From Caulobacterales bacterium (GTDB taxonomy: Bacteria; Pseudomonadota; Alphaproteobacteria; Caulobacterales; Caulobacteraceae), in assembly GCA_947475655.1 (NCBI GenBank), contig CANJOB010000004.1, forward strand, positions 1 through 44,442: DNA of 44,442 bases. Direction: 5' to 3'. The notes beneath the pieces are model-generated. The model saw only the letters and a program-made list of their open reading frames with translations, was not told the origin of the DNA and did no database searches. How positions within the stretch are numbered: position 1 is the first letter of the stretch; each line of letters starts with the position of its first letter. Of this stretch, positions 42,652 through 44,442 are shown piece by piece. Both the position numbers and the translations under genes were made by a program.

Positions 42652-43551
42652 CTAGGGCAGGGCTTTCAGGAACGCCAGCACCACGGCGGCGGAGTTGTCC
42701 GAGGCCAGTTGGAAGAAGGTGCGCGCCTGATTGTCGCCGGGATCGCCCCCGGCCAGATCCGACTGGCTGCGGAAGGCGATGTAGGGGACCTTGTTGACGT
42801 AGGCGACGTGGCCGACGGCGGCGGTCTCCATGTCCAGCACCCGCGCCTGGAAGGTGGCGTAGGCCCAATCGCGCAGCTGGGCGTTGTCGACGAAGGCGGC
42901 GCCGGAGACGCCGTTGCCGCCCACCACCACGCGCGGTTCCTTCACCAGGCAGCGGTCGGCGATACAGCGCTTCAGGGTGGCATGCGCGGCCACCTCGCGG
43001 GCGGTGGCCAGCATCATGGGATCGGACGGGAACCAGAAACGGCGCTCGCGCTCCTGGTCGCCGCGGGCCAGGGCCACCTCGCTGGGGAACATCATGCCGA
43101 AATTGGCGTAGTCGGCGTGGCCGCGGCCGCCGGGATCGAAGCCGGTCGGCGTCTGGCGCGCCATCACCACCTCCAGGTACTGCGCCCACTGGTCGGCCAC
43201 CACCACGTCGCCGACGTCGAGGTTGGGGTCGACCCCGCCGGCGATGCCGGAGAAGACGATGCGGTCGATGGTGAAGCGGTCCAGCGCCATCTGGGTGGTC
43301 ATGGCGGCGTTGACCATGGAGACGCCGCTTAAGAAAAGCACCACGTCCTTGCCCATCAGCCTGCCGGTGACGAAGACCACGCCGTTGACGGTGAAGCGCG
43401 CCTTGTCGGTGGTCTGGGCCTCCAGCACGGTGATCTCCGGGTCGAAGGCCGAGATCACGGCGATGCGGCGCACCGGGTCTTTCGCCTGGGCGAGCGCCGG
43501 TGGCGGCCAGGCCAGGAGCACCAGGACGAGCAGGGCGGCGAGACGGCGCAT
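42652..43551 (-). CDS. Exported nucleoside phosphorylase/nucleosidase superfamily protein
   Basis: A 299-residue protein with a signal peptide (MRRLAALLVLVLLAWPPPALA) and a PNP/MTAN fold: RIAVISAFDPEITVLEAQ, VVFVTGRLMGKDVVLFLSGVSMVNAAMTTQMALDRFTIDRIVFSGIAGGVDPNLDVGDVVVADQW, and DMETAAVGHVAYVNKVPYIAFRSQSD, where ME-T/A is the purine-nucleoside recognition motif. It resembles 5'-methylthioadenosine/S-adenosylhomocysteine nucleosidases but is periplasmic and has a roughly 60-residue insertion after the first half. It probably releases purine base outside the cytoplasm. It is 33 bases upstream of cdd on the same strand and divergent to the NCS2 permease. Confidence 0.88.
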   Translation of the reverse strand: MRRLAALLVLVLLAWPPPALAQAKDPVRRIAVISAFDPEITVLEAQTTDKARFTVNGVVFVTGRLMGKDVVLFLSGVSMVNAAMTTQMALDRFTIDRIVFSGIAGGVDPNLDVGDVVVADQWAQYLEVVMARQTPTGFDPGGRGHADYANFGMMFPSEVALARGDQERERRFWFPSDPMMLATAREVAAHATLKRCIADRCLVKEPRVVVGGNGVSGAAFVDNAQLRDWAYATFQARVLDMETAAVGHVAYVNKVPYIAFRSQSDLAGGDPGDNQARTFFQLASDNSAAVVLAFLKALP

Positions 43552-43636
43552 GGCGTTCCCTCAAAGCAGGATTCGCTTTCAGCTTAGCGCCGAGCGAGGC
43601 AAGCTCTAAGCGGGGAACAGGCTGGGGCGAAAAGCG

Positions 43637-44442
43637 ATGCTGGAAAAGCTGTTCGGGCTGAAGGCCCACGGGACCACCGTGCGCACCGAGGTGCTGGCCG
43701 GGGCCACCACCTTCCTGACCATGGCCTATATCATCGTCGTCAACCCGGCGATCCTGAGCGAGGCCGGCATGCCGATCGCCGCCGTCGCCGCCGCCACCTG
43801 CCTGTCGGCCGGAATCGGCAGCCTGCTGATGGGCTTTCTGGCCAACTACCCCCTGGCCCTGGCGCCGGGCATGGGGCTGAACGCCTATTTCACCTACACC
43901 GTGGTCAAGGGGCTGGGCGTGCCGTGGGAGACGGCGCTGGGCTGCGTCTTCGTCTCCGGGGTGGCGTTTCTGCTACTGACGGTGGCGGGCGTCAGACAGC
44001 TGATCGTGCGCTCGATTCCCAAGCCCCTGCTGGCCGCCACCGCCGCCGGCATCGGCCTGTTCATCGCCTTCATCGGCCTCAAGAACGCCGGCCTGGTGGT
44101 CGCCAGCCCGGTCACCACCGTGGCGCTGGGCGATCTGAAGACCCCCACCGCCCTGCTCACCCTGGCGGGCCTCGTCCTGATCGCCGCCCTGCAGGCGCGC
44201 AAGGTGAAGGGGGCCATGCTGATCGGCATCCTGGTCATCACCGTGATCGGCTGGTTCCTCGGCCTGTCGAAATGGACCGGCTGGACCTTCGGCCCCGCGG
44301 CCCTGATGCAGACCTTCGGCAAGCTCGACATCCCCGGCGCCTTCAACCTGGGCGGCTCGTTCGGCGTCGCCCTGCTGGAGATCATCTTCGTCTTCCTGTT
44401 CGTCGACCTGTTCGACAACGTCGGCACCCTGGCGGCGGTGAC
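43637..44442 (+). CDS. NCS2-family purine permease (AzgA/PbuG type), partial
   Basis: The first 268 codons of a transporter running off the window. It starts at ATG 43637 ([40 protein letters not shown]), the standard opening of the AzgA/PbuG guanine-hypoxanthine branch. Further marks are [25 protein letters not shown]-like [34 protein letters not shown] and [16 protein letters not shown] at the end of the window. It probably imports guanine or hypoxanthine. The divergent exported nucleosidase next to it could generate that base in the periplasm. Confidence 0.94.
   Translation, partial: [268 protein letters not shown]

Noticed and set aside
43582-43611. Inverted repeat GCTTAG/CTAAGC between the nucleosidase and NCS2 genes
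   Set aside because: Only 6-base arms with an 18-base spacer; expected by chance and no resemblance to a purine riboswitch.

Overview
The window is GC-rich chromosomal DNA from an alphaproteobacterium, most likely a member of the Caulobacteraceae (Caulobacter/Phenylobacterium type). This is inferred from the codon bias, a Ros/MucR-type regulator, a protocatechuate 4,5-dioxygenase operon, and GANTC sites inside a regulatory-looking palindrome. No phage, transposase, CRISPR array or rRNA is visible. One tRNA (Ala, anticodon CGC) is present. No gene-free stretch exceeds 300 bases.

Layout. (1) 1-2.1 kb: end of cysD and a complete fused cysNC, for sulfate activation to PAPS. (2) 2.1-8.4 kb, mostly minus strand: a luciferase-like flavin oxidoreductase, a TetR regulator, a WecG/TagA-type glycosyltransferase, a UDP-glucuronate 4-epimerase, a MucR-family regulator, a PPP-type phosphatase and an unknown membrane-anchored protein. 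(3) 8.5-24 kb: a Wzx/Wzy-type exopolysaccharide locus. It holds a Wza-like exporter, a secreted low-complexity protein, an outer-membrane beta-barrel, an O-antigen-ligase/polymerase-like protein, a Wzc-like co-polymerase/tyrosine kinase, three glycosyltransferases, an asparagine-synthase-like amidotransferase, a MurJ/Wzx-like flippase, an EpsG-like polymerase and a polyprenyl-phosphate sugar transferase. (4) 24-25.9 kb: two SAM methyltransferases and a small unknown protein. (5) 26-32 kb: a Bcr/CflA MFS transporter, PRC-barrel, DUF167 and YggT proteins, tRNA-Ala, a VIT-family transporter, a TPR-glycosyltransferase and a TVP38-type membrane protein. (6) 32-35.5 kb: ligB-ligA, an alpha/beta hydrolase and an AAHS-type aromatic acid transporter. 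(7) 35.6-44.4 kb: polA, a zf-CHCC protein, an ABC ATPase coupled to a GT41 O-GlcNAc-transferase-like protein, cytidine deaminase, an exported nucleosidase and the start of an NCS2 purine permease.

The most notable feature is that the exopolysaccharide locus, and only that locus, carries several independent lesions. The secreted protein has an in-frame amber codon at 9434. The Wzc-like gene has lost one nucleotide near 13604. The initiating sugar transferase seems to have lost about 25 nt near 23510, which removes part of its conserved K-F-R motif. A 17-codon remnant of a glycosyltransferase start lies at 19082. A glycosyltransferase has an expanded (GCCATG)4 tract inside its conserved E-x7-E loop. 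If real, these predict a strain that cannot start or regulate this polymer. If they are assembly errors, it is striking that the long genes elsewhere, including the 960-codon polA and 777-codon GT41 gene, are intact.

Many genes in the locus are tightly coupled (ATGA or few-base junctions), so the lesions may also have polar effects. A strong hairpin with a GANTC site in each arm lies between the two divergent arms of the locus, at 18976-19025.
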